Shown here: one piece after another, positions 33,620 through 43,109 of the stretch | How the letters are laid out: every line of letters begins with the position of its first letter | How positions within the stretch are numbered: position 1 is the first letter of the stretch | Source: Pseudolabrys sp035718275 | Lineage (GTDB): Bacteria; Pseudomonadota; Alphaproteobacteria; Rhizobiales; Xanthobacteraceae | Assembly: GCA_035718275.1 (NCBI GenBank) | Contig: DASTHI010000006.1 | Coordinates: 131,904-195,903 of the forward strand | Direction: 5' to 3' | Length of the DNA stretch: 64,000 bases | Translations under genes and position numbers: made by a program | Notes under the pieces: model-generated | Told to the model about the DNA's origin: nothing | What the model saw: only the letters and a program-made list of their open reading frames with translations | Databases searched by the model: none

Positions 33620-34858
33620 TCAGCCTGTTTCGATGGCAGCGAAGGCAGGCTGCGCCTGCTCCACCATCTCGTCGGATGCCGTGAGACTTATGCGCAAATG
33701 GTCTGGCGCCTTCATCAACACACCCGGAAGCACAAAGACCTTGCGATCGGCGAGCGCATTCCAGTGCCGTTGCGGATCGCCGTTCGGCCACCTGCTCCAC
33801 AGGTAGAATGTGCCTTCGGGTGGAAGCACGGTGAACCCCGCGCGCGTCAGTACCTGTGTGAGCCTGTCGCGGCGCCGCGCCAGCGCGCCCTGATCGATAG
33901 ACAGATTTTCAAGATCGGGAATCGCGTACTGCATCACGGCGTTGGGAAAACACCACCCAAGCGCCATCTGCGCCGAGAACATCACCTCTCGAAGCGCACG
34001 ACGGTCCTCGATCGGCATCAAGGGTGAAAGTGCCAGGTATCCGAGCCGCTGGCCGGGAACGAGCAAAACCTTGCCGTAACTGTAGGAGATCAGGGTCCAA
34101 GGGTAGATTTCGGCGGGGCTGACGAAGTTGCGGTTGTCGAACCTGAGTCGCCGATAAGGTTCATCGGAAAGCAGGAATATCCGGCGACCGAAGCGCGAGG
34201 ACGCACGATCGAGCACCTCGGCTAAAGCTGACAAGGTATCGCGCGAATAGATGCGACCGGTTGGATTGTGCGGCGAATTGACGATCACGAGACGCGTTTG
34301 CGGTCCGATCGCGGATTCGATCGCCTCGATGTCGAGATCGAATGCCGGCCGCGTCAACGCCACTTTGCGCGGCACCGCATCGGCCGCAAGCAGCATCGGC
34401 TCGTAACAGAACCAGGCAGGCTCGGAAAACACGGCCTCATCGCCGGCGTCGAGCAGCAGACGGAACGCAACCATGATTGCGCCAAAGGCGCCTGCAGTCA
34501 GGGCAATGTCCTCCGGCTCGAATGCAAGCCCAAGCTCGTGACCGACGCGTTCAGCCAGAAATTCCTGTGGCTCGCGCTCGCTGGTCTTGTAAGCGAACCA
34601 GTTCTTGTCCCGTGGCAGCGCGCGCTCGCGGACGGCGGTGACGAAATCGCGCAGCGGCATTTCATGCGGATTGCCGAAAGTGAAATCGCAGGCACCTGCA
34701 TCATTGCGCTCCTGCGCGTACCGCGACGACATATAGAAGTCCCTGACGGGCGCGAAGGCGGCATCGGCGAAATGAATACGCCTCGACACTTCCGCGTGCG
34801 GTATTGCCCGAGCAGGCTCGACCGACGTGTCGTGGAGGCGAGTCTGAAGAGTGTGCAT
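33620..34858 (-). CDS. PLP-dependent aminotransferase (class I/II)
   Basis: A 412-residue fold type I aminotransferase. Signature parts are FTFGNPHEMP, VIVNSPHNPTGRIYS (shown as parts), and the Schiff-base Lys in SYSYGKVLLVPGQRLGY. Class I/II enzymes of this type act on amino acids or keto acids such as aspartate, histidinol phosphate or aromatic amino acids; the specific one is not readable. ATG 34858 has a GAGGGAG site upstream; an in-frame ATG at 34915 is less likely. It lies upstream of the cysteine synthase-glutaredoxin gene on the same strand and may share its transcript. Confidence 0.85.
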   Translation of the reverse strand: MHTLQTRLHDTSVEPARAIPHAEVSRRIHFADAAFAPVRDFYMSSRYAQERNDAGACDFTFGNPHEMPLRDFVTAVRERALPRDKNWFAYKTSEREPQEFLAERVGHELGLAFEPEDIALTAGAFGAIMVAFRLLLDAGDEAVFSEPAWFCYEPMLLAADAVPRKVALTRPAFDLDIEAIESAIGPQTRLVIVNSPHNPTGRIYSRDTLSALAEVLDRASSRFGRRIFLLSDEPYRRLRFDNRNFVSPAEIYPWTLISYSYGKVLLVPGQRLGYLALSPLMPIEDRRALREVMFSAQMALGWCFPNAVMQYAIPDLENLSIDQGALARRRDRLTQVLTRAGFTVLPPEGTFYLWSRWPNGDPQRHWNALADRKVFVLPGVLMKAPDHLRISLTASDEMVEQAQPAFAAIETG

Positions 34859-34993
34859 GCGATGGTCTCCCTCGGCTGTGAGGTGCGCAGCCACATAGAT
34901 ATGCGGCGCGAGCACCGAAGGCTTTGAGCCATTCTTGATTTATTCATGAGGAAATCTTGATTTGCGGCACGAAAATCGTTGCAGGCCGGCATT

Positions 34994-36253
34994 TCAGGGC
35001 GGATTTGCCGCCTCTTGCGCCGGTTGTGGCTCACCCGCCTGAGTTGGTTGCGTCGCGAGCATGCCGTCGGCGGCAATCAACCCAAATGTTCGTGAAGGAT
35101 TTTCCGCCCAGTCTCTGGCGAAAAAGGGACCGCATGTGAGCAGAACGAAATCGTAGGACGCACGCCGCTCGCCGCCCATGATGAATTGATAGTGCAGCCG
35201 GAAGAAATTGAAGCGCAGGCGCCGGTAGGCCTCCGGCGAAACCATGTCGCGAAAACGCACCTGCCAGATGAGCGGATTTGATCGGCGCTCGGACAATTCA
35301 ATGCCGACGCCTTTGATCGGATCGAAATTCCAAAAGTTCAAGACGTCCTTGCGCGACTGACAGTCGATCCATTTGAGCGACGGCTCGAGCGCCAGCCGGC
35401 GCAGGATTTGCCGCGCCTTTTCCGCGCGCGGATGCAGCGCTACCGCCGGCATGATCGATCCAAGAGTCATAAGCACGACGCGCGGCCCAAGCCGGCCGAG
35501 TTCCGGCTCCTGTTCGAGCGCGCGCACCACGATGGCCGGCGCCAGCACGCATCCGCCGCTGTGCCCGATAATCAGAAGCTCGTCGACTGCCTTCGCGCGG
35601 GCAATTTCGACGAGGCGCTTGGCTCCCGCCTCGATCGAGATATCGAGACTGTTGGGGACGCCGCGCCCGAATTCCCGCAGGTATGGCCAGTGATTGTTGA
35701 TCTGGATGACATGATGCTTCGCGAAGAAGGGCCGTACCGCGACAAAGCCGGCGAGGGCGGATGCAAGGCCGGCCGCTCCCGCAATCCACTCACCAGCGCC
35801 CAAGAGAGGATGAACCGCGAGCGCCGCGACGGCTCCGCATGATGCTGCAATCAGAAGCCACAACAGCAGCAGTGTCTGGAAATAGATCAGAACGAGTCCG
35901 AACTGCCAGGATGCGCGGAAGATCCGGAAAAGCGTCCCTGAAAATAAATCGTCGAGCATCCAGCGGAACGCGCGCGGCAACTGACGCATCATCGGCTGCG
36001 ACATGTTGCCTCTGATGATCCGCTCCTGCCGCAAAAAATTGTATCGCGTGGAGGTTCGCCAGTTCGGGCCTGCCAGTTCGACGTTCCAATGAGCCTGGTC
36101 GGGACTGTCTATCATCAAGTCGCCGAGATTCCCGGTCAGTTGCCAGACATTCAAAGAGCGTTTCCAGGCGCTGCGGAAAAGGCGGAAATAGCCTTCCGCG
36201 CCTTGCGGATCGTAAGCTTCGACGAAGATGATCTCTCGCCGCCGCACCGTCAT
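34994..36253 (-). CDS. Membrane-associated serine hydrolase-like protein (GHSGG motif)
   Basis: A 419-residue protein of unassigned family. Two hydrophobic segments occupy residues about 118-176, between a cytosolic N-terminal part and a C-terminal part that starts near 180. The C-terminal part contains LLIIGHSGGC (residues 227-235), a nucleophile-elbow pattern of alpha/beta hydrolases; an Asp and His partner cannot be placed with confidence. It is the downstream partner of the patatin-like gene. Its start overlaps by four bases (ATGA) the stop of a 74-codon ORF that begins two bases after the patatin stop, which suggests coupling. Function is predicted as a lipid hydrolase only by motif and neighbourhood. 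Confidence 0.68.
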   Translation of the reverse strand: MTVRRREIIFVEAYDPQGAEGYFRLFRSAWKRSLNVWQLTGNLGDLMIDSPDQAHWNVELAGPNWRTSTRYNFLRQERIIRGNMSQPMMRQLPRAFRWMLDDLFSGTLFRIFRASWQFGLVLIYFQTLLLLWLLIAASCGAVAALAVHPLLGAGEWIAGAAGLASALAGFVAVRPFFAKHHVIQINNHWPYLREFGRGVPNSLDISIEAGAKRLVEIARAKAVDELLIIGHSGGCVLAPAIVVRALEQEPELGRLGPRVVLMTLGSIMPAVALHPRAEKARQILRRLALEPSLKWIDCQSRKDVLNFWNFDPIKGVGIELSERRSNPLIWQVRFRDMVSPEAYRRLRFNFFRLHYQFIMGGERRASYDFVLLTCGPFFARDWAENPSRTFGLIAADGMLATQPTQAGEPQPAQEAANPP

Positions 36254-36474
36254 TCAATCACCCGAAGCGCCGCCGGCGCCTTGTTTGTCATCGCGACGCT
36301 TTCCGGACGCTTGTCCACGCTAAAGAAGGCTGGTTGTGACACCCCTCGGCCTTGGGCTGCATGTGCGCGGCTTTTGGCGCGCAGCTCAGACCATGGCGTA
36401 GGGCTTTTCGCACCTACGCGCCCGCCGCTGCAAGGGCGCACGACCTCGGTCGTTCGTGGTGTCGTTTGTAGCAT
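36250..36474 (-). CDS. Possible small coupling ORF between two hydrolase genes
   Basis: A 74-codon ORF whose ATG lies two bases after the patatin-like stop (TGACAATG) and whose stop overlaps the next start by four bases (ATGA). The composition is rich in Arg, Ala, Pro and Ser, not typical of a folded protein. It may be a true small protein, a device that couples translation, or a chance frame. Reported because the two junctions are so tight; not because of homology. Confidence 0.28.
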   Translation of the reverse strand: MLQTTPRTTEVVRPCSGGRVGAKSPTPWSELRAKSRAHAAQGRGVSQPAFFSVDKRPESVAMTNKAPAALRVIE

Positions 36475-36476
36475 TG

Positions 36477-39074
36477 TCAGCGGAGGGTCGGCCCAGAAGT
36501 GGCGCAGGCGGAGGCGCTTTCGATCGCGCGCCAAACCTTGGCCAGCTCGCCGCCGTTCTGATTTTGATTCTTGGTTCCCTCGGTTTGCTGGTGGAGGTGT
36601 ATCTGTACCGGCGTCGATAGCCACCAGCTCATCGAGACAGGACGCGATGTTTTCTCCTCCGAGCCGTCGGCTTCCGTGCGGTACTGCGGCCAGACCCGAA
36701 CATGCGCGGTGTCGTCGCCGCAGGACGATCGTGTGAGAATATCGAGCACCGAATTAAGCTGCTGCACGGCGAGCCTGCCCCGCCCGGTGCGCGTGTTGGC
36801 GATCGCCTGAATCGGGATCGAGACGTCGGTCAGTAGGACGGAATCGGGAACTTCAAGGCGGTTGAGATCGGGGTTTTCGTCCGGATCGTTTGAGATAACC
36901 AGCACGAAAGGAGAGAGCCCCGGCTGCGCCGCACGGATCGCGACCGCAAGCTCCATCGCAGTCAGGGCGCCATAATTCTCGACATAACCGCCGTCGACGA
37001 TGCGGTCGACGATGTTGTGGCGGAGATTCCGGACCGCGCCCGGCGGGGAAATGATCGGGAAGCGTGCCGAATTGTGGGCGGCCGTGCTCAAGCGGATGTC
37101 ATCGAGATTCTGTTTCGCAAACAGGAACGAAAGCTTTTCACGTACATACTCCCACACGAAAAGGCGCTGCAGTCCGGCCCAAAAATCCACGTCAGTGTCG
37201 TTCGTCAGGAGCGTATGAAAGCGCGTGGCTTCCATGAAGATTGGGCAGCCTGGTCCGTGATTTTCGGTGACGTAGGTCTGGCTTGTCAGCGATTTCATCT
37301 TGATTTCGGAAACGGCAAGCGACGAAGCGGCGGTCGGACACCGAGCGGCCGGGGTATAGACCGGGTCCAGCATCATGGTCAGCAATCGTTGACCGGTGGC
37401 AGCGGACGTGCCGTTGAGGAGCAGCAATGGCAGCCATAGTCCCTCGTGCGGGCGCATCGTGACGAATGGGCATCGCATGTCGCCCGGACACTGGTCCTGC
37501 CAATGTCCCGGATTTCGCCCACCTGTGACTTCGGCAAATCGTAATTCCCAGGATCTTTCCAGCAATGCCGCACGGTCGCGCCACCATCCAAAACGGATGC
37601 TATCGTGGAAGATCAGCCCGATGACGGTCGGAGTGAGAAAGTCTCCCGCCATGAGGGCCTCGAGACAGTCTCGCCAGTTTTGAACTTTCGCGCCGTACCA
37701 CAGAGGCGGCTTGCGCTCGCGGCAAGGGTTGCGTGTCTCCGGGCCGCCGCGCGCAAGAGCGGCAACGGTCATGGCGGCGGCGACGGCGCTTCCGGATACG
37801 GCCGAGATGGCAAAGATGCGGTTGCGCATCTTTGTTTCATTCAGGCGATCGCCCCGGGTGGAGACATGCTGCCTCGCCTGGTCGAGCAACTCCCCGATGA
37901 TGCTGGCCGTGAAGAAGCCGGCGCGGCTCGCTCCGCCGGAGCCGACGATGAGGATGGGCCGGGGGCACGAGCCCGGAGCACCCGCACATCCGTTCTCCTT
38001 CATCCACAAATCAAGCGCCTGATTGAGAGTGATGGTTGCGGTGGCGACCGGCTTTTTCAGAATCGCGGCCGCATCTATTCGACGAACCGAGTGATTGTCG
38101 CCAAGGAACACGGAGAGGATTGCGATTGTCAGCACCGCTCCAAATATGAGCGGCGCCCTCAGCTGACGACCGAGTCCGGACAGGAAAGTCAGAAGAGGCA
38201 GCCATCCTCCAAGGATGATCGGAACGACCAGTGCGCGTGGAAGCCATTGCGCGACGTGGTCCGCACCGAGCACGATCACCCCGGCAGAGATGAGGAAGAC
38301 CAAAATCAGTAGCAGCGGCCCGAGGCCTGGCCGAATGTCTCGTTCGCCTGGCGAAGAACTGCCGCCGAGACCTATCCGCTGCAGGAAGCGGTTGACAATC
38401 CCGGTTCTGGCTTCCGCGCGCTGGACGAGGCCGCCCGCGCTCATCGATCGGCGTCCCACGGTGTAGGCAAAAAACCCGATGCCGACGAGAGCGACGACCG
38501 CCTGCAATACGCGCAGATTCGATCTGACCGCGTTGATCACGCCGGGATCCTGAATATCAGGAAGATTCATTAGCGATCGCTCGGCTGCGATCAACACGAT
38601 TACGAACGGCGCCGTGCCGAGCAGGCGAGGGATCCACCGCTCAAGCTTGAACAGATAAGAGGAGGCCGCACGGGCGGCGTACTGGCGGAAACGCGTATCG
38701 GTGTCGAGCAGGAGCCGCGCCGCATAATGCGTGGTGCCGGCCCAAACCACCGTAAGCAGGAAAAGGAACAGTGCAGCGCGGCCGTATTGGCCCGCAAACT
38801 CCACGAACAGATCCTGCGCCTGAGAGGTGTAGCCGAGCAGCAGTAAGCCGAACAGCACTGCGCACACAGGAACGCGCAGAATCCAGAGAACGAGGCCGAG
38901 ATCGAGACAATGCTGCCAGAAGCGCGCGAGCCGGTCCCAAGGCTTGCGTTCGGTCGCTGCGTTTGTGTTCACAGCCTGCCCCCACTGGAAAGATGCAATA
39001 CTGCTCGACGAGAGCGGAGCAGTCACCCTTCCGGGACTGATCTTATGAAGACTCTGAATTGAGTCGAATATCAT
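36477..39074 (-). CDS. Patatin-like phospholipase with N-terminal membrane region
   Basis: An 865-residue membrane protein. About seven or eight hydrophobic segments lie in residues 55-325. A patatin-like catalytic part follows: oxyanion loop GSGGASRAG (378-386), nucleophile region AVSGSA with predicted Ser 427, a LNGTSAATGQ segment near 553, and the catalytic Asp in VDGGYVENYG (693). The nucleophile motif deviates from the usual GxSxG (A-V-S-G-S), so activity is not certain. Patatins hydrolyse acyl lipids. It is the first gene of the module with the small ORF and the GHSGG protein. The start at 39074 is the longest frame; a GTG at 38972 with GGGGG upstream is a good alternative. Confidence 0.8.
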   Translation of the reverse strand: MIFDSIQSLHKISPGRVTAPLSSSSIASFQWGQAVNTNAATERKPWDRLARFWQHCLDLGLVLWILRVPVCAVLFGLLLLGYTSQAQDLFVEFAGQYGRAALFLFLLTVVWAGTTHYAARLLLDTDTRFRQYAARAASSYLFKLERWIPRLLGTAPFVIVLIAAERSLMNLPDIQDPGVINAVRSNLRVLQAVVALVGIGFFAYTVGRRSMSAGGLVQRAEARTGIVNRFLQRIGLGGSSSPGERDIRPGLGPLLLILVFLISAGVIVLGADHVAQWLPRALVVPIILGGWLPLLTFLSGLGRQLRAPLIFGAVLTIAILSVFLGDNHSVRRIDAAAILKKPVATATITLNQALDLWMKENGCAGAPGSCPRPILIVGSGGASRAGFFTASIIGELLDQARQHVSTRGDRLNETKMRNRIFAISAVSGSAVAAAMTVAALARGGPETRNPCRERKPPLWYGAKVQNWRDCLEALMAGDFLTPTVIGLIFHDSIRFGWWRDRAALLERSWELRFAEVTGGRNPGHWQDQCPGDMRCPFVTMRPHEGLWLPLLLLNGTSAATGQRLLTMMLDPVYTPAARCPTAASSLAVSEIKMKSLTSQTYVTENHGPGCPIFMEATRFHTLLTNDTDVDFWAGLQRLFVWEYVREKLSFLFAKQNLDDIRLSTAAHNSARFPIISPPGAVRNLRHNIVDRIVDGGYVENYGALTAMELAVAIRAAQPGLSPFVLVISNDPDENPDLNRLEVPDSVLLTDVSIPIQAIANTRTGRGRLAVQQLNSVLDILTRSSCGDDTAHVRVWPQYRTEADGSEEKTSRPVSMSWWLSTPVQIHLHQQTEGTKNQNQNGGELAKVWRAIESASACATSGPTLR

Positions 39075-39161
39075 TCACCTGCGCAGGTCAGTGTGAGGCC
39101 CGTCACATCGGTACGGTGGTATGTGATAGACCGGCTCGCTCTGTACGCGTGCCGCTTTCCG

Positions 39162-39932
39162 CTATTGCGAATCTCCTGGCCCGACATAGCCCCCGATCTT
39201 CCAGCCGCCGGCATCCTTCACGTAGCAGATCTGGTCGCTTCCGATCGGCGCAATCGAATCGGCCGCGACGAATCCGGTCTTACCGGCGGGAGTGATGATG
39301 CGCAGGAATGCCGGAGCGTTCGGGTCAGCATCGGGCATGACTCGCACGAAGAACAAACCGAGCTTCTCGATCGCCGGTGCATTAGCCTGAGGGCCCGAGC
39401 GAACCTCGATCCCGGACGAGATGGGATAGCCCCAGTCCTCGACCTCGGTTTTGCTCGCTGCGAGCAAATCATTGAAGGCTTTGCCATCGAATGTCGGATC
39501 GGCCGGAGCGCAGAGCGCCGCCTTGTGTTCACGCGAAGGCGAGGCGGTCGGATCTTCCGCGAAGCTTGCGAGCATGTCCCAACCGGCGCCTTCCTTGTTG
39601 TTGAGCCCGAGCGCCGCCGCTAGATTATCCACGCCCGACTTGCGTCTGTCGGCGCGCTCTCCCTTTTCGCCCGTCCAGAAAAAGCCGTCCCTTGCGACCA
39701 ACTTCGCCAGGGCGGCACGGTCTTTTCTTTGCGCCACGTCGGCGAGTTGCTTACGAAAGCTTTCGAGGCCGGGATCGTTCACCGGCTGCGGAAGACTGAT
39801 CGCTACCGGCTTGTAGGACGCGGCATCGGCAGGCCGCTGTTGCGGAGCCCGCATGGCGTTCTGCGCGCCGGATGGTGAAGCCGGCGCAAGGAGAAGACAG
39901 AACAGGGCGGAAGCGAAACGGATTCGGGGCAT
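39162..39932 (-). CDS. Exported protein with SH3-like C-terminal region
   Basis: A 256-residue secreted protein. A signal peptide (MPRIRFASALFCLLLAPASP, cleavage near GAQ) is followed by a helical middle part (about residues 45-140). The C-terminal strand-rich region (VEDWGYPISSGIEVRSGPQA, then FFVRVMPDA, FLRIITPAGKTGFV and KIGGYVG) has the look of a bacterial SH3 (DUF-type) domain. Such domains bind cell-wall peptides. ATG 39932 begins the signal; a longer frame from 39968 exists. It lies 88 bp upstream of the patatin-like gene on the same strand, and may or may not be in that operon. Confidence 0.7.
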   Translation of the reverse strand: MPRIRFASALFCLLLAPASPSGAQNAMRAPQQRPADAASYKPVAISLPQPVNDPGLESFRKQLADVAQRKDRAALAKLVARDGFFWTGEKGERADRRKSGVDNLAAALGLNNKEGAGWDMLASFAEDPTASPSREHKAALCAPADPTFDGKAFNDLLAASKTEVEDWGYPISSGIEVRSGPQANAPAIEKLGLFFVRVMPDADPNAPAFLRIITPAGKTGFVAADSIAPIGSDQICYVKDAGGWKIGGYVGPGDSQ

Positions 39933-40256
39933 CGCATGCGGCTCCGGCTGGGTTCGGGCCTTGGCCATTGTTCAGGCCCTTGTGATCTTACAATGGCGGC
40001 CTGGTGATCGCCGCGGCGCGTTTACGCGAAAATTATGCAGTTCCGCCGAAGGTGTAGACCGGAGCCGCACTCGCTTCCGGCTCGTCATGCGCCGCAAATC
40101 TTGCACGCCCACACAACCTGTCATTCCGGCCAAACCGCGAGGGCGCTTGAGCCCGGCGGATGATGCATGACGACCTTGCACGCACGCTTGTAGACTCGAA
40201 TCCGCAAGGCATGACATCCAGCGCGACACTTTCGCGCCCCCTCAATCGGAATCCTC
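39933..40256. other. Divergent intergenic region
   Basis: About 320 bp between the exported SH3-like gene (minus) and the DUF486 gene (plus); both promoters should lie here. Around 40120-40172 there is a G+C-rich stretch (TGTCATTCCGGCC ... GGATGATGCATGACG) that resembles degenerate intergenic repeats of rhizobia, but I could not define its ends. No ORF with a credible start was found. Confidence 0.45.
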
Positions 40257-40607
40257 ATGCCCGCAATGTCTCCGTATCTCACGCCGATCCTGCTGCTGCT
40301 CGGGTCGAACGTCTTTATGACCGCGGCGTGGTATTGGCACCTGCGCTACAAGGAGGTGCCGCTTTTCAGTGTCGTGCTTATCAGTTGGGGCCTGGCCTTT
40401 ATCGAGTATTGCTTGGCAGTCCCGGCCAATCGTTTCGGAAACTCGGTCTACAGTGCGGCGCAGCTCAAGACCGTGCAGGAGGTGGTCACGTTCGTGGTGT
40501 TTGCCGGATTTTCGTACGCCTATCTGCGTGAACCGATCACGCTCGGGCAGGGATTTGGATTCCTCTTAATCGCGGCTGGAGCGTTTTTCGTGTTCCACAA
40601 ATGGTGA
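40257..40607 (+). CDS. DMT family protein (DUF486)
   Basis: A 116-residue inner-membrane protein with four predicted membrane segments, similar in size to half of an EamA/DMT transporter. The motif FMTAAWYWHLRYKEVPLFSV and the ending FGFLLIAAGAFFVFHKW are typical of DUF486. The substrate is not known. The ATG at 40257 is the only good start. It is convergent with the sugar dehydrogenase gene, 54 bp away. Confidence 0.85.
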   Translation: MPAMSPYLTPILLLLGSNVFMTAAWYWHLRYKEVPLFSVVLISWGLAFIEYCLAVPANRFGNSVYSAAQLKTVQEVVTFVVFAGFSYAYLREPITLGQGFGFLLIAAGAFFVFHKW

Positions 40608-40661
40608 GGGGCGCGAACCTTTGCGTTGTTATTGCAGGCAGCGCGACCTTGCCAAAAGCGA

Positions 40662-41810
40662 CTATTTCGCCGGCGCGACGCGGAGGATGCGGCCCGAGCT
40701 GCTGTCCGTGGCAAGATAGAGCGCGCCATCCGGCCCCTCACGCACGTCGCGAATGCGCTCGTGCAGACCTTGCAGGAGGCGTTCCTCCTTGACGACCTTG
40801 TCGCCATCGAGCGTCAGCCGGGAGAGCAATTGGAATTTGAGGGCACCGTTGATCAGGCTGCCTTTCCAGCCGGGAAAGAGATCGCCGGTGTAGAAGGTCA
40901 CGCCCGACGGAGCGATCGAGGGTGTCCAGTGCCAGACCGGGGCGTCAACGCCCTTCATCGTCGCCTTGCCGGAGCCGACAGGCGAACCGTCGTAATTCAC
41001 GCCATGACTGACGAGCGGCCATCCATAGTTGTGCCCGGGCTGAATGATGTTGATTTCATCTCCGCCCTTGGCGCCGTGTTCTTGCTCCCAGAGTTTCCCG
41101 TCTGCCGGGTTGATCGTGAGGCCTTGCGGGTTGCGGTGGCCGTATGACCAAATTTCGGGCCGTGCGCCTTTTTTCATCACGAAAGGATTGTCCGACGGAG
41201 GAGTGCCGTCGGGTTTGATGCGGATGATCTTGCCGAGATCATTGTCGAGCGTCTGAGCCATCTCGCGATCGGTGAAATGCTCGCCATTGGTGAGAAAAAG
41301 GTTGCCATCGGCTGCCTGGGCGATGCGACCGCCGAAATGGTTTCCTCGCGAGGGAGGACCGTGCTGTCGATAGATGATCTTCACGTCCTCGAGTCGAGGT
41401 GTCTCGCCGAGATCGAGGCGCGCACGCGCAAGCGCAGTGCGGGCGCCGCCGTCAAATGGCTCCGCAAAGGAGAAATAGATGGTTCGGTTCTTCTCGAAAT
41501 CGCGATCGAGGATGACATCGAACAGCCCGCCCTGGCTGACGGCAAAGACCTTCGGAACGTTGGCTACCGCGGGCGAAAGCTGCCCGTCTTGCGTAACGAT
41601 GCGCATCCGTCCTGGGCGCTCTGTCACCAGAATCCTTCGATCGGGAAGGAAGGCCAGGGACCAGGGATGCGAAAGTCCCTTTGCAACCGTCTCCACGACG
41701 AGCTTTCCGGCTGAACTGTCGAATGTCGGGTCGGCCGCGTGCGCGCGTCCGCGGCCGGCGAGGACAAGCCCGACCGCAAGCAGCAAAGCTAAAAGCGGGA
41801 TGAGCCGCAT
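40662..41810 (-). CDS. PQQ-dependent sugar dehydrogenase (soluble GDH-B/YliI type)
   Basis: A 382-residue exported six-bladed beta-propeller. A signal peptide (MRLIPLLALLLAVGLVLAG) is followed by the glucose/sorbosone dehydrogenase pattern: GLSHPWSLAFLPD, GNHFGGRIAQAADGNLFLTN, SYGHRNPQGL and EQEHGAKGGDEINI. Relatives oxidise aldoses in the periplasm with PQQ; some members lack activity on glucose. The ATG at 41810 has a GGAGAG site; starts further upstream (41846, 41864) are less likely. PQQ biosynthesis genes are not in this window, so PQQ must come from elsewhere. Confidence 0.88.
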   Translation of the reverse strand: MRLIPLLALLLAVGLVLAGRGRAHAADPTFDSSAGKLVVETVAKGLSHPWSLAFLPDRRILVTERPGRMRIVTQDGQLSPAVANVPKVFAVSQGGLFDVILDRDFEKNRTIYFSFAEPFDGGARTALARARLDLGETPRLEDVKIIYRQHGPPSRGNHFGGRIAQAADGNLFLTNGEHFTDREMAQTLDNDLGKIIRIKPDGTPPSDNPFVMKKGARPEIWSYGHRNPQGLTINPADGKLWEQEHGAKGGDEINIIQPGHNYGWPLVSHGVNYDGSPVGSGKATMKGVDAPVWHWTPSIAPSGVTFYTGDLFPGWKGSLINGALKFQLLSRLTLDGDKVVKEERLLQGLHERIRDVREGPDGALYLATDSSSGRILRVAPAK

Positions 41811-41865
41811 GCCGCTCTCCGTTCGACTGACGTAACTGTGCGTCATCGAGAGGAGTTCCGGCAAT

Positions 41866-42147
41866 CTAGCTTTGCGTGTTTTTTTCCCTGTGCGGAAAGG
41901 ACAGGATCGTCAGCCCGCCGATCCCGATAAACAACAGGCCTAGGAGGAGGGCGATTGCGAAGAGGCCGGCTTCGTTGTCAATCACATTGGTGACAACATC
42001 GGCGCGGGCCTTACCGACCGAAAGGACGGTCGCTATCACAAGCGTCGAAGTGGCCAGGGCGAGGCTGGCAAGCAGCTCAGCCAACGGTACTTTCCCGCGC
42101 GCGCCGGATTCCGGGCGAAAACCTGCATACTCAACGGCTTGGCGCAT
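41866..42147 (-). CDS. Small membrane protein, two helices
   Basis: A 93-residue protein with two hydrophobic segments (about residues 25-45 and 61-83) and a short charged tail (FPHREKNTQS). No family was recognised. It lies about 55 bp upstream of the sugar dehydrogenase gene on the same strand and could be its operon partner, for example a membrane anchor, but that is a guess. Confidence 0.5.
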   Translation of the reverse strand: MRQAVEYAGFRPESGARGKVPLAELLASLALATSTLVIATVLSVGKARADVVTNVIDNEAGLFAIALLLGLLFIGIGGLTILSFPHREKNTQS

Positions 42148-42281
42148 GAGGAACCGGAAACTGCTTCGACAATCCTAATTGAATACCATTCGAAACCGGC
42201 GGCGGTTCGGCGCGATTTTGGCGCAGCCGGAGAGGAAGCACGGCGTTTTCGTGGCGGATCACAAATGCAAGGAGATCGGCG

Positions 42282-42911
42282 TTAATCCGCCAAAGCGAGC
42301 TCAGGCTGCCAGTTCATAGAAATATAGCCGGGCTCCTCAGCGACACGACCGAGCCACCGGCGGATCGCCGGAAAGCGGCTGAGGTCGAAGTCGCATTGCT
42401 CCGCAACATGAGTGTAGGCATAGAGCGCGATGTCGGCGATCGTAAAGTGATCCGCGACGAAGTATCGATGCGTGGCAAGATGCATTTCCATCACGCGGAG
42501 CGCGCGATAGCCGTTTTCCATCCAGTCCTCGAGGGCATGGCTTTGCAGTTCGCGTCCGCCCTTGATCAGCGCCAGCCAGAAATAGGCAGCGCCTATGTTG
42601 GGTTCGAGACTGTGCTGCTCGAAAAACATCCACTGCAGGGCTTCCGCACGCGCGATGCGATCCTCCGGTGCAAGCGTCGAACCGATTGCCACGTACCAGA
42701 GAATGGCGTTGGATTCGGCGAGATGGCGGTTGGGCGCTACTTCCAGCAACGGTACCTGACCATTCGGATTCTTGCTGAGGAATTCCGGAGTGCGGCTTTC
42801 CCCCTTCAGAATGTCGACCTCGACAAGCCGGTAGGGGATTCCAAGCCGCGCCAGCGCCAGGCGTACCTTGTAGCTATTGCCGGAGCGCTGCATCGAATAG
42901 AGCGTATACAT
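42282..42911 (-). CDS. Glutathione S-transferase family protein
   Basis: A 209-residue cytosolic GST-like protein. Residues 1-80 form a thioredoxin fold (MYTLYSMQRSGNSYKVRLAL, then PNGQVPLLEV and HLAESNAIL, the glutathione-binding region), followed by a helical C-terminal domain with FTIADIALYAYTHVAE. The catalytic residue appears to be Ser 11 or a nearby residue, by analogy with Ser-type GSTs, which I cannot confirm. The ATG at 42911 begins the domain; a longer frame from 43004 is not conserved. It stands alone between the small membrane gene and the GT87 gene. Confidence 0.87.
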   Translation of the reverse strand: MYTLYSMQRSGNSYKVRLALARLGIPYRLVEVDILKGESRTPEFLSKNPNGQVPLLEVAPNRHLAESNAILWYVAIGSTLAPEDRIARAEALQWMFFEQHSLEPNIGAAYFWLALIKGGRELQSHALEDWMENGYRALRVMEMHLATHRYFVADHFTIADIALYAYTHVAEQCDFDLSRFPAIRRWLGRVAEEPGYISMNWQPELALAD

Positions 42912-43109
42912 TGCGAGCCTGATCCTTGCGTCCGAACTGTCGTGCACAACGCGGGAATTGTCTGAACGTCGCCCCCGCAAGCACAGCGCCATTAGAACGG
43001 ACAAAGTCCGGCGAATACAAGGCCAACGAGCATAAACGACGCGAAAATTCTAATTCATTGCAGCGCAGCGAGCGAAGAATGATGCGCGCTCACGAAGATA
43101 TGAAGAAAC

